Shown: in pieces, positions 21,397-32,528 of the stretch
Numbering within the stretch: position 1 is the stretch's first letter
Layout: every line of letters begins with the position of its first letter
Origin: Siphonodentalium dalli
Lineage: Eukaryota; Mollusca; Scaphopoda; Gadilida; Siphonodentaliidae
Assembly: GCA_032622095.1 (NCBI GenBank)
Contig: CP136067.1
Location: 120,005,030-120,069,029, forward strand
DNA: 64,000 nt
Direction: 5' to 3'
Translations under genes and position numbers: made by a program
The notes under the pieces: model-generated
What the model was told of the DNA's origin: nothing
What the model saw: the letters and a program-made list of their open reading frames with translations, nothing else
Database searches by the model: none

Positions 21397-22200
21397 TTAA
21401 CATGAGGAAAGTAAAAATTTAAATCGTTCTTTCTTGTGAGTGTTTAAGCAACGTTTTTTGACAAATTTACTTTCAGTAGACGTCATTTTTTTAGTTAGGC
21501 AATAGAATACACCAAAATGATCACTTACATCGGTAACAACAACACCTGATATGAAAGGAGATGGATTGTTTGAGTATATGTGATCTATTAGTGACGATGA
21601 ATAGTCCGTGACGCGAGTTGCCTTTGAAATGACTTGAACAAAACCTTGAGTGGATGCGTTATCAATAAAAGTTTCAGTTTTTGGGTGAACATGATAATTT
21701 AAGTAATTAATATTGAAGTCACCCATTATTTAAGATTATTTCCCTTCTTTATTTATAGCTTTAGTTATTGTATTGAAGTGTGTCATGAATAAGTATAAAT
21801 CAGCCTTTGGTCGCGTGTTGGGGCGTTATATTACACCAATGATATATGGTTCACTATTTTGGGGCTGAACTTCTATAAAGGCTGATTCAAATACATGTGG
21901 TATGAATAGGGTTAGATCATCTATTAGTTTATGAGTCAGGTTATTATTAACAAAGTGCCCAACTCCTCCATGGCAGTCATCATCAACTGATCTGGTTTTA
22001 GTGTACAGGGTAAAGCCATAAAGATCAAATTACGATTCCTCCGGTTGCCTACAGAACTCGCTTATTCCAATTATATCGAGGGTATTGGATTTTGCATGTA
22101 GAGAGTCGATAAGTTCATTAAATGAATCCCAATGAGCTCCAATGCCCTGACAGTTCAAATGAAATAGCTCGAGTGACAGCCCTGTTTGTTTGTTTAACTG
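21397..22200 (-). pseudogene. LINE 2 AP-like endonuclease
   Basis: The C-terminal half (21726-21397) carries MGDFNINYLNY, SSSLIDHIYSNN and VVTDVSDHFGVF. These are the conserved GDFN, D-x-hydrophobic and SDH catalytic blocks of APE-type endonucleases. The N-terminal half, in other frames between about 22200 and 21740, reads LELFHLNCQGIGAHW and VFESAFIEVQP. Stops near 21735 and 21830 and a frame change interrupt it. Confidence 0.85.
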
Positions 22201-22299
22201 ACTGTATTCTACAGGGGAGTAATACTTACAATCAGTACTTAGCTCAGCATCGTCGCTGTCACTTTCATCTTAAATTTCACGGTTAGCCATTTGGAATTA

Positions 22300-23820
22300 T
22301 AAAAATATTCAGGGCCTGGTCGAGTGATGGAGTCAAATATCGGAATGAGATTTATCAGATAAGATCTATTAATTAGTAGTATACATGTATCATGCTGAGA
22401 GCTGGTGAACAAAAACAAATAAAATATATAACAAAATGAAAATAAAAATGAAAGTGGTATGTACATTCAGTACATCTCAACTTTTGGAATTTAAGGTCGC
22501 ATAGGTTTATAAAAACAAACGCAAGTGGTGATTCTATAAGAAATGCATATAACGCACTTATTTAGTGTTGCATAATAATATTTAGCCTTGTACGATACAT
22601 CATATGATAGATGGTTGAAAACTAATGTATGCAAAAGAAAAACATATGTGTCACTCATGCATTGTAGTGTATGTCGTCATACCACACATTTCACACATTT
22701 CTGATCATTGACGTCCATATTGCCAATATTAATATATCGTTGTGTTGAATCACGGGTATTTTATGCATATTAATAATTAGTTTGTGTTGATATTGTTAGT
22801 ATAAATAAGTTGTTTGGTAACCGTTTTCTAGGTCGCTAGTTCCCAAAAGTTAATATGATTATAATCTTTCGACTTATACTGAATTCAAGATATGTTTTAT
22901 GTTCAAGATGTGCAGTATACATTCAGTCGAAAATTAATCTGCATGAAACAGAGTTGGTCTAAATTTAGAAGTGGGCGGTCTTGTTATTAAAATTATGTTT
23001 ACCAAATCGAGGTCGGCTGACATATCCACGTGCGAACTGTCAAACAATATTGGGGATAAATAATATCTTTTAAAGTAAATTTACAGTATATTCCGGATAT
23101 TGGCCTGCAGTGATAGAAAATTTATATCGAGTATAAATGGTGATGTGCAGTACTACTACCAGTAGTAAATTATGAATGTTTCAATTAATTTCAAGTCACG
23201 TCCAGTAAAATTTAGGTCATAATCTGATATTAGTTATTACTGGATATTGGTAAAAACAGTACAGGAAACCAATAGAGACCAGCATATGCAAAGCTGTATT
23301 TAGCAAAGCTATCATCAACTGTCGTGTGTTACTAATTGAATGTCAGTAGAATGACAATACAGAAACAAAAACCGGTGAGTTTTAAGAGAAACATTGTCAT
23401 AGTTTCTTCATATGTAACAAATATTTGAAAATATTGGTATATTCGGATATCTTGACAATACAACATAAATTATATGGATTGAATGGCAACAGCACTATAG
23501 CAAGCCTAATTAATTTTCAATTTGTATGTAATAATTAAATCGTTAAAGAAACAAAGTTATTTTGAGTGTGAATTTATTAGAGAACATAGTACAATTCAAA
23601 TCAAAAATTGTATGGCAAAATGTTTGGCTCCCAAGTGAGGCCTCTCGTCAGTGTGCAAGAAAAAGACAAAGAGTCCCGAAAGCATCCAACCTCTTCTGCA
23701 CAGACATGAGAGTCAAAAATTGACAATCAATATATAAAACTTCACCAAAGTTGAATAAATGTTGATAGGTGAACTTAAAATAAATGACACAAGATTGTGT
23801 GGATATTCAACAATACCATA
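22300..23820. other. No gene recognised
   Basis: AT-rich sequence. A minus-strand frame near 23720-23615 has a protein-like look (DSHVCAEEVGCF...) but is too short and isolated to call. No inverted repeat or RNA gene was seen. Confidence 0.4.
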
Positions 23821-23844
23821 AACATTCTGGTCCGAATCGGCATC

Positions 23845-24010
23845 TCTGGTTTAGACTAGGGTTTATTCTAGACCAGGTTTAGCTCCAGTTTAAACTAGGT
23901 TTAAGTATGATTTAAACTTGGTTTTACTGTAGTTAAGCTAGGTTTTATGGGAGTGAAACTGGGTTTTAGTGTAGTTAAACCCAGTTTTGTGATTAACTCA
24001 GTTTAAGTTT
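23845..24010. repeat. GTTTAAACTAGGTTTTA-type tandem repeat
   Basis: Seven or more degenerate units of 22-30 bp contain TTTAAACTAGGTTTTA or close variants. Its left border GGTCCGAATCGGCATCTC matches, in reverse complement, the border of a second copy at 44525-44640. Confidence 0.7.
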
Positions 24011-24589
24011 GTGGAATTCGATCTCAATTGAAACTAGGTTTTATTGACGTGATAAAGATATGGTAATATTACTAATTGTTAGTGGTGAATTGGCTATATA
24101 ATCATCAGTATAAGCTTAGGTATATATGATTTATACGTACCATACATCTCGTCTCGAAAATATACCTTTAAATATACTTTGAAAAAACATCAAAGTTAAA
24201 CCACCCTACCCCAGGTTTTACTAAAACCTAGTTTTTTGGGTTTAATTATTCGGCTGATTTTTTCCGCCCAGTATTGATGTTGTTTCTTCCCGTATATGGG
24301 AGTGTTTATTTTGAATTGGGGGAGGCGTTTATGCGCGGGCGTTTGTCACTCAATGTACATTCAGGATAGTCTTAGTGGAATTCGGGGAGGAGATGTCGGT
24401 ACTTATGAGATAAATTCTAACAAAATATGTGCCAGTGTGATGGATGATTTCTTGCTATATATGTCTGTTTGCAATTCGCTCGTTCGGATGTCGGTTTGGC
24501 GGCTGAGAGCATGGCGGGATCGGACTGATCAGATTGACACGTTAGACACGAACATGACCATTGAAACTGATTCCTTATTCACAAAAAAG

Positions 24590-25915
24590 GTCTCTTTCGG
24601 TCAATTTGACGCATGGGTTGGTGGCCCGCCCAAATACCCATCAGAGACACCCCAGTCTTCACCCGGGGGAGGGTAACGGCCACCCTGAGGGGGTGAAGTA
24701 TGGACTATTTTGGAGAACTGTAAGAATTTTGGCCAATTTGATGGTATGGTTGGGTGGCTCGCCCCAAATAACCCATAGAAACGCCCCACCCCTCACATCC
24801 GGGGGGTACCACCCGAGGGGGTGAACGTGGGATATGGACCATTTTCGAGACTGGTAAGGATTTCGGCCAATTGACGGCATGGATGGATGGCCCGCTCAAA
24901 TGTCCCAAAGAAACAGCCCACCCCTGAACGCTGGGGGAACCACCCCAGGAGGTGAAAATGGGGTATGGACCATTTCGAGAACGGTAAGGATTTCGGTCAA
25001 TTTGACGTCAGCAGTGTGGGTAGCCCGCTTCAACTACCCCATAGAAACACCCTCACCCGGGGGTACCACCCCGAGGGGGTGAAATGGGGTATGGACCATT
25101 TTCGAGAACGGTGGGTGGCACATCCCAAATGCCCCCCATAGAAACACCCCAACCCCCACCCGGACCCCATTTTCACTCGCTCGGGTAGAACCACCCGCGG
25201 TGAGGGTGGGGTGTTTCTATGGACTATATTTGAGGGCGGGCCGCCCACCAATGATGTCATATTGGCCGAAATCCTTACCGTTCTCGATAACGGACAATAC
25301 CCCATTCCGACACCCGGGTGAGGGGTGGGGGTGTTTATATGGGGTATATGGGTGAGGGTAGGGTTTCTATAGGGGATATTTGGAGCGGGCCACACACCCA
25401 TGTCGTCAAATTGGCCGAAATCCTTACCGTTCTCGAACATGGTTCATATCCCATCTTCACCCCTCGGTGGTAACCCACCCCACCCCGCCCGGATGTGAGG
25501 GGTGTTTATATGGGTTATTTGAGGTACCCTTCCCCGGGGGTGAGGGTTGGGGTGTTTCTATTCGGTATTTGGGCGTACACAATTTCCACCTCCTCGGTGG
25601 CACCCCCCCCCCCCGGTGAGGGGTGGGTAGAGGGTGGTTCTATGGTGTATTTTGATCGTGCCACCCACTCCTGCTGCCAAATTAATTAGCCTAAATCCTT
25701 ACCGTTCTCGAAAATGGTCCATACTCCTGTTATGCCGGGGTGAGGGGTGATGTTTCTATCGGGTATTTTGGGCGAGCCACCCATTCATGCCTACAATTCG
25801 CCGAAATCCTTCCCGTTCTCAAAAATGGTCCATACCCCATTTTCAGCCGTCCGGATGGTACCCCCGGGGTGGTGGTGTTTCTATGGGGTATTTGTGGCGG
25901 GCACCCCACCCATGC
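24590..25915. repeat. GC-rich ~130-bp tandem array with an internal orientation switch
   Basis: Units contain CGAGAACGGTAAGGATTTCG, GCCAATTTGACG, TGGGTGGCCCGCC, CCCCATAGAAACACCCC, GGGGGTACCACCC and GGGGTATGGACCATTTTC. They read forward from 24590 to about 25115 (starts near 24720, 24854 and 24984). From about 25190 to 25860 they read as the reverse complement (AAATCCTTACCGTTCTCG near 25270, 25420, 25690 and 25805). The many overlapping open frames here come from low stop-codon density in GC-rich repeats and are not genes. Confidence 0.85.
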
Positions 25916-26019
25916 CCTCAAGAGATATTTTTGAGTTCCAAAAGTCATGTTCGTCCATGATATTAGATAATATCTAACCGCTATACAACAGACCGTGCAT
26001 TCGTCGTGATTTGTCAAAG

Positions 26020-26150
26020 CGCACGGGTTATTCCCCTTTTATTTCATTTTATTTCAATAGTTTTATTGCCTTCGTCAAGAAAATATATGACATACAAGAC
26101 AAAATACAAAATACAAAATCAAAATACAATATACATCACGCACGCGCCAC
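26020..26150. repeat. AT-rich simple repeat (AAAATAC type)
   Basis: A T-rich run near 26036-26062 is followed by several AAAATACAAAATAC-type steps near 26099-26135. Low complexity; no gene. Confidence 0.6.
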
Positions 26151-26812
26151 CATAACGATCACACCACGCATCCTGACTTTCCAAAAAATGATCTGGGCCC
26201 CCACTGACTATCCCTTCCAGTGTCGTGTTGCGACACATGGCAGCTGATACTCAGGTAGGGCCCAGTGCCATCACATGCGTACTTAAAACCACCCACCACC
26301 ACTAGCAATTCATTTTTAAATACATTAATTGAATACGGATTACAATTATTGCTCTATAGATACATATTATCATATTTTGAATTTGTACGGATTATCTTAG
26401 TTAATTAAGCCTATCATTGAAAGGGTGTATTCGTACATGTATCTGTAATAGGGTGGTGTGTGGTGTTACTCACTGTCTTACTCGCCTTACACCTCTCATT
26501 CATAGGAGAACATATTACATTAAGCTTAAATTTTACGTGTTTTACAGGTTTCAACTAACTTTTAGAAGCAATCATTTCATATAATGTAATGGTCCATATA
26601 CGGCATATAGGTCATATGATAGGGCATGCAATAATATTTTTGGTCAGCAATATATCTGTGATAATAACGATTTGGCATGGTATATTTTAAATTATATTAA
26701 TATATTCGGGTCATCGGACCACCAGATCAGTGGCAATTTAACTCATGTCCCTCTTTATTGGTCTTTGGGCATACCGGGTAGTTAGCCTCACTTGTGTCAA
26801 GGTCGTGTAATT

Positions 26813-26842
26813 AGGTCAGCACGTGCTGACCTGCTTATAAAT
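26813..26842 (+). promoter_or_regulatory. 20-bp perfect palindrome followed by a TATA box
   Basis: AGGTCAGCACGTGCTGACCT (26813-26832) is a perfect palindrome centred on the E-box CACGTG. Four bases later comes TATAAAT (26836-26842). This resembles a core promoter with an upstream dimer-binding site. A 94-codon frame begins at 26841, but it starts inside the TATA box and no domain is recognised in it. Promoter function is inferred from the arrangement only. Confidence 0.35.
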
Positions 26843-27470
26843 GGAATGCGGTGTCTGGGCGAGTCGCTTCAGTGACCTAGTGATTATCTTTACCAGTGCG
26901 ACAAAAGTGGTCGGAATGTTTAGTTTTTCATCAGGATTTTATTTCCTATCATCCAATGTGGATTTATGCTGTGGAAACTCGACATTTGTGTTAATTGCTA
27001 TACGGAGAACGTTCAACTTATATTTTACTTCCGAAGTTCCGTCAATAATAATAAATCAAATTCAATTGTTACCGGTATTAAATTCAATATGTTCGCACAT
27101 TCGGATATATATTGAAACATGGTAGTATTGATACATTGTGTCAGATTCAGCTCAGTTCACACCGCAGTGCTTTTTAATGGCAATTAGTCACAAGGGAATT
27201 CATGATAGATTGAAGGACTAATATCTATGCTGCTCAAAGGGTGAGTATAGTCCACTTGATACTAGTGGTACGGTTTACAAGTATGCTCTACAGTTTCCAG
27301 ACACTTGTTAATGATTTATTCACAAAAGTATATGCAGATTCCTTAATTTTAAATAATAAATTATATTATAGATTACACTGGAATATACCTAACTCATCCA
27401 CAAATGGCACAATCGGCCATTAAATACAATTTCAGCCCAAGTGTCAAGGAACTTCGTTTAACACCTCTCC

Positions 27471-28275
27471 CCATATAAAAATGTACCTGGGTAAATCCAC
27501 CCAGGTTTTTTGGGCCGAAACCCAGGTAAAAATCTATCTACCAAGACATCCACCAACCATCAAGACCCCGCGAAACCTGGGTTTTACCATGATTTACCCA
27601 CCTGAAACTGGATAAAAACCCTGGTATGGGTAAACCTGGGTGTAATTACCCAGGTGACCACACCCAGGTGTACCCTACCTGGGTGTTTCCCACCCAGGTC
27701 TACCCTGGTGTTTCCTACCTGGGTGTTTCCCCACCCAGGTGTACCATGGTGTTATTTACCCAGGTGTACCCTGGTGTTTCCTACCTGGGTGTTTCCCATC
27801 CAGGTTACCTTGGTGTTATTCACCCAGGTGTTTCCCACCCAGGTGTACCTTGGTGTTATTCACCCAGGTGTACCCTGGTGTTTCCTACCTGGGTGTTTCC
27901 CACCCAGGTGTACCTTGGTGTTATTCACCCAGGTGTACCCTGGTGTTTCCTACCTGGGTGTTCCCCACCCAGGTGTACCTTGATGTTTCCAACCCAGGTA
28001 TACCTTGGTGTTTTTTTTACGCCGGTGTACCTTGGTGTTTTCTTACCCAGGTGGATTTCCCATTGAGATGCACCTGGGTACACCCAGGTAAGGAAACACC
28101 AAGGTACACCTGGGCAGGAAAACACCAAGGTACACCTGGGTAAGAAAACACCAAGGTACACCTGGGTAAGAAAACACCAAGGTACACCTGGGTAAGAAAA
28201 CACCAAGGTACACATGGGTAGGAAACACCAAGGAACACCTGGGTGAATAACACCAAGGTACACCTGGGTGGGGAT
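27471..28275. repeat. CACCCAGGTGTACC minisatellite with inverted halves
   Basis: From about 27620 to 28060 the units read CACCCAGGTGTACCTTGGTG, with lengths near 22-26 bp and a TTTCCTACCTGGGTG variant. From about 28065 to 28270 they read as the reverse complement (CAAGGTACACCTGGGTAAG, period 26). The two halves could fold on each other. The left border CCCATATAAAAATGTACCTG also occurs, inverted, at 41718-41746. Confidence 0.85.
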
Positions 28276-28279
28276 ACCA

Positions 28280-29560
28280 AAGTGAAATGATGAGGATGAC
28301 AATGAAGTAGATTTTGATGGGATGCAGGGGTATTGTTATCAATGGAGTTGTTTTAGTATAATAGAACATTAAGGAAACTGATTGTGCAGCAATACAAGTT
28401 TATTCAAGGACAACAAACTAACTAAAGATAAAATACATGTATAGAAACACATGTAATATATAAATATATAAACTCATTAAACTGCATGGGTTAAAACTTA
28501 CTGACAACAAGAGTTGGGTTAAAATTTTGATTAAAAAACACTTGCAAAGTCCCTCTTCATACATGTATATGGTATGTTAGGCAAGTTACATGTACATGTA
28601 GTTGCAATGTATACTAGTACCGGTACATGACATACCGGTGGACACAAAAATCATTATTTTAGTTCCAATGTCATTTACCAGAATACATGTACATGTTGTA
28701 CCTTGCAACTACATCTACAGTGAGGTAGTTTTGTCTCATTTAAACTTTCTAAATGGGTTTCTCCCTTTGAATGACATAAACTAATGTGAGTACACATGAG
28801 CTGTGGTGTGAAATACACACCAAAAAATTATTTCTTAGTCTGAGGACATGTTTCCCGTCATTATCTTACTGCTTACAAATATAGATTTGTAATAATGTGC
28901 TGTAATGCTCCAGAAATAGTCATATTTTGTCCTGGTTCATAAGAACATATTATTTCTTAGTGTTAAAAGGACATGTTGTCTGATATTATTTGACTCATAA
29001 ACCCCCAAATGTACATGTAAACAGAACATTCGGGAAAGAGACACACCATCTTTATCCTGTTTTATATCAGTACTAAGTAGCAATATTGATCAGATAGCAA
29101 AATATGCTATAAATAGATTTCAGATGGTAGAGATTAAACAATCACATTAATTGCACCAACTCGAAACAGTTAACATACCCTGTAGAATACAGACTATGAT
29201 CAAGGAGGGTGTCACACACACCCCCACCCCGCTTTGGTATGTGATATTCAAGCCATTTTCAGGTGGTATGCTATATACATGTACATACCCAATGTTATCT
29301 GGTACTAGGATTTCACACGGCAATATAACCGGCATTCACGATTCAGCAAAAAGGCTAGTATGCAGATATAATAGCAGAAAATTATACAAATTTTGAGTAT
29401 TTTCCAGCTTAAACAGACCCAAGTGATATATTTTTATCTAATTCAGTCTAATGGCTCTTGATATGTTGATGTTTTGGATACTATTTCAGCAAATGTGAGA
29501 AAAGGTGGCTTCTTTGGGGCATCAGCTTGTCTGAAAAATATATCAAGGTCCCCTAAATCC
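28280..29560. other. No gene recognised; ACATGTACATGT motifs
   Basis: AT-rich sequence in which the self-complementary ACATGTACATG recurs (near 28562, 28588, 28688 and 29276). No coding signal. Confidence 0.4.
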
Positions 29561-29830
29561 GATACTACATTTCAGAACAATCCAACCAGTGTCCCATGAA
29601 ATGGTGGATAATAAACTATCATACCAAATTTGATTCAGATTTGATCACACAAACTAAAATTATGATGCGGAAACCAGAAATTAACACGATTCTAAGTCGA
29701 AAAAGGGCCATAACTCTCGCAAAAATGAGCGGAGCACACCTATATTCGAACTTGACCTGTATTTTGGTCTGATTAACTTACATACCACATTTGGTTCAGA
29801 TATGATCACACAAACTGAAGTTATCATCCG
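29560..29830. repeat. Two units of a ~130-bp dispersed repeat
   Basis: CATACCAAATTTGATTCAGA / GATCACACAAACTRAA / CGGAAACC recurs near 29620 and 29775. GGGCCATAACTCTCGCAAAA lies between the two. It is related to the repeat at 12880-13130. Confidence 0.6.
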
Positions 29831-29865
29831 GAAACCTACAATTTTCAAAGTTTAAATGTCTATTA

Positions 29866-30256
29866 GGCGACACCAATTTTTAAGTCTGGTTTACGAACAT
29901 GTGGGCTGATGTGGGGAGAAAAAAAGTAGATGCAGGAGGGGGAAAAAATAAAAATAAAAAAATTGTCCCCCCCCCCAATTTATATCAAGTAAATCTTGAA
30001 ATTTTACATAAATTTTACAAAAATTGTGAAAAAAAACTTTTCGAATGAAATTCTGAACCAAACAAGACATTTCTTGTCATGAAATACATGAAAATATGGA
30101 TCTGCAAATGATCATAAGCAGAACCGGATGCGACAGCACATGAAAATCAGTACGCGTGTAAAAAAATTTGGGACAAACAAGTAAAAAAAAATTTCATGAA
30201 ATGGAAAAAAAGTTGTAGGAGGTGTTCGTAAAACGGACTTAAAAATTGGTGTCGCC
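29866..30256 (+). mobile_element. PIF/Harbinger-like MITE, copy 1 (TTA duplication)
   Basis: Ends are inverted repeats of about 35 bp, starting GGCGACACCAATTTTTAAGT and ending with its complement. TTA flanks both sides (29863-29865 and 30257-30259). A second copy at 37204-37581 is flanked by TAA. TTA and TAA together are the TWA target duplication of the PIF/Harbinger superfamily. The copy is 391 bp and has no coding capacity. Confidence 0.88.
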
Positions 30257-30286
30257 TTATGTGTATATAACTCATATAGCTAACTA

Positions 30287-31227
30287 TTAAAGGTGCTCAA
30301 TCAGATTCGATGGTCCCCATATAATTAGATTCCAACAACAACATTTTTTTTAGAAATGCTGCTTCAGTAATATCAGAATCGATTAATTGCCCAAAAATAA
30401 TGCTAACCACTGTCAACTACATGTATAGTATAAAATCGCCTGATACGTTATATTTATCAACATGCTGTTCGACGAAGTTTGACCTTATTATCAACACAAA
30501 GCCTCTTCATTTTAGAGTTATCCATCTTCATCCGCAATTTGGTCTGAGACCGCGGCTCGTCAAATTTTTCTGGGCCACTATTAAGTATCGATGGTGATAA
30601 ATATTAAAATTTCTAAAATTGATATCTAATAACTCTGAGCTTTGATACATGTAGGTGGGTCCCTCGACTTGATTAAAATATTTTTACCCCCCCCCCCGAT
30701 TCCATATACATGTATATGTAAATAGCAAATGAGGGGCACTTAATCGGATTATGCATCTTTAAACTGTATTTGAATTTAAAGATGCATAATCTGATTAAGG
30801 GCCCCCTGAATTAATGCTCGCACATTACTCTTTATTTGGACTTGGGGGGTAAAAGATATTTGGTACGAGTCGAGGAACCCACCACCTATCAAAGCTCAGA
30901 GTTATTAGATATCAATTTTTGAAATATACTATTTTTCACGATCAAGAATTAATAGTGGCCCACGGTCTCGGACCAAATTTCAGATGAAGATGGATAACTC
31001 TAAAATCAAGAGGCTTTCTGTTGATAATAAGGCCAAATTTTGTAGAACAACATGTTGATAAATAACATATGTCAGGCAATTGTATACTTTAGTTGACAGT
31101 GGTTAGCATTATTTTAGGGCAATTAATCAATTCTGATAACGTAACTGAAGCAGCCTTTCTAAATACAAATGTATGATGTTGGAATCTGATTATATGGGTA
31201 TCATCGAACCGGATTGAGTACCTTTAA
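30287..31227. mobile_element. 941-bp palindromic (head-to-head) MITE
   Basis: The arms 30287-30763 and 30775-31227 are inverted copies separated by 11 bp. The outer ends read TTAAAGGTGCTCAATC and its complement GATTGAGTACCTTTAA. The inner ends read TTAATCGGATTATGCATC and its complement. Single-arm relatives at 58754-59078 and 12665-12790 show that one arm is the basic element, so this is two arms joined tail to tail. Arms share GACAGTGGTTAGCATTATTT-type blocks. Not coding. Confidence 0.88.
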
Positions 31228-31828
31228 AATGAACTGTATCCAGTATAAACATGTTAAACCTGATAATTAATTAGAGCATGCAGTCCCTGTTGACATGCGG
31301 TATCCGCTGGTAATCTTACCACAGTGTGTTAACTGTGATAACCAAGTTAATTGTTTTTACCACAAAAATTCTGAATTCTATCTAGACATTTTGAAACAAT
31401 AAAAAAAAATTCTGGTGTGATTACAATGTCAACTTTAAAACAAAATTCATATAAACATCGCATGAAAAATACAGCCTAACTGCAAATGTGAGGTGGACCA
31501 CATTCTGCGGCGGTATAACTGACTGCGGTTGATCGCATGAACACGCCTGAATACTGCAGTAATACCCGAGTAATATAAGGCGAGTTGATTAATTAAAGCA
31601 TAGCTGTAATTTTACATGTATGTTCTATAGACTTTGTTGGGAAAGAGAATATAGCTGTGCGACAATGTTAATCCTGATGAGCTAAGTTAGAAATTTTTCA
31701 ATCGAAACCTCATAAAAAAAAATATAAATTCAGTTCTCAATTTTCGAACACTTCTAGGAAATTGTTCAAAAATATTGTTAAAAGATGCCCATTCGATTTG
31801 ACACTGTAAATATACCCTGTTCAAGTGT

Positions 31829-31938
31829 TCCTGCTAATGTGCTATGATGCGGTTGGGTCCTGCTTAATTGCTATGAATTGCACTACCCGCATCATAGCAA
31901 TTCAGCAGGACCACCAGCATCATAGCATATTAGCAGGA
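31829..31938. repeat. Nested double hairpin
   Basis: An outer pair (TCCTGCTAATGTGCTATGAT at 31829 and its near complement ending 31938) encloses an inner pair (GGTCCTGCTTAATTGCTATG at 31856-31875 and its near complement at 31893-31912). All four arms share the AGCAGGA and CATAGCA motifs, so they may be four copies of one ~20-bp unit. Confidence 0.75.
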
Positions 31939-32363
31939 CCACTTGGCCAGTGGTAAAATAGTTTGTTTTCCATACGGATATGTGTTTTCAAATAATCATG
32001 TAATGATATCTAACATACATGTATATGATCCCATTTATAGGTTTTATTCATCACGGCCAGATAAACTTTGTATACAGACAGTTTTACCAAACTTATAATT
32101 TTTATTAGGTGCTTTCATTGTAGCTGTAATTACTAGTATTAAAAGAGTGCTCAATAAAGTTTGTTTTATCATTTATGCTCATTTGGAATTTGGATGCTAT
32201 TTAATTCTGTTTATCTATATAATTGGCTGCACTGCTAAATTTTGACTCATTTCAGTCATTTGATGTCAGTACATGTAGTTGTCCATCGAAATGGCGAACA
32301 CAACCAAAGACAAATTAGAAGAGGAAAGACAACAAATACATTTGATGTGCACTAAAACAGATA

Positions 32364-32528
32364 CAGTAGTGCCCTAAGAAATCGACCCCTTAACCACAGC
32401 AGAATTATGTGTAACTTTCAGGATTTAGTCGGATATATGGCTTGTTGCCATTCATCGGAAAGCTCTCCCCGAGTTTAATACCCGTAATTCTGCTGTGGTT
32501 AAGGAGTCGATTAATTAGAACATTACTG
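32364..32528. mobile_element. TA-flanked MITE, short family member
   Basis: CAGTAGTGCCCTAAG... at the left and ...AGAACATTACTG at the right, flanked by TA on both sides. The interior shares TAACCACAGCAGAATTATG and GGATTTAGTCGGATATATGG with the element at 34028-34244. 165 bp, non-coding, Tc1/mariner-like by target site. Confidence 0.78.

Larger units (their letters stand above)
19060..22270 (-). mobile_element. LINE remnant 2 with endonuclease and RT
   Basis: Minus-strand blocks occur in ORF2 order: endonuclease (about 22200-21397), pre-RT region (21291-21004), RT fingers (20743-20336), a repeat-expanded stretch (20335-20066), RT palm (20040-19676) and C-terminal tail (to about 19140, ending with an AWNSLP motif). 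Frame changes and stops are present but the protein blocks are well preserved. Clade not resolved. Confidence 0.85.

Noticed and set aside
24296-25977. Several glycine/proline-rich open frames
   Set aside because: The array is GC-rich with few stop codons; frames change with each unit and reverse with the array.
26700-27130. A solo LTR around the 26.8-kb TATA box
   Set aside because: No second copy, no TG...CA borders and no target duplication could be seen.
27626-28369. Long open frames on both strands with repeated PGVPWC-like peptides
   Set aside because: They follow the CACCCAGGTG minisatellite unit by unit, exist on both strands and have no start context or domain.
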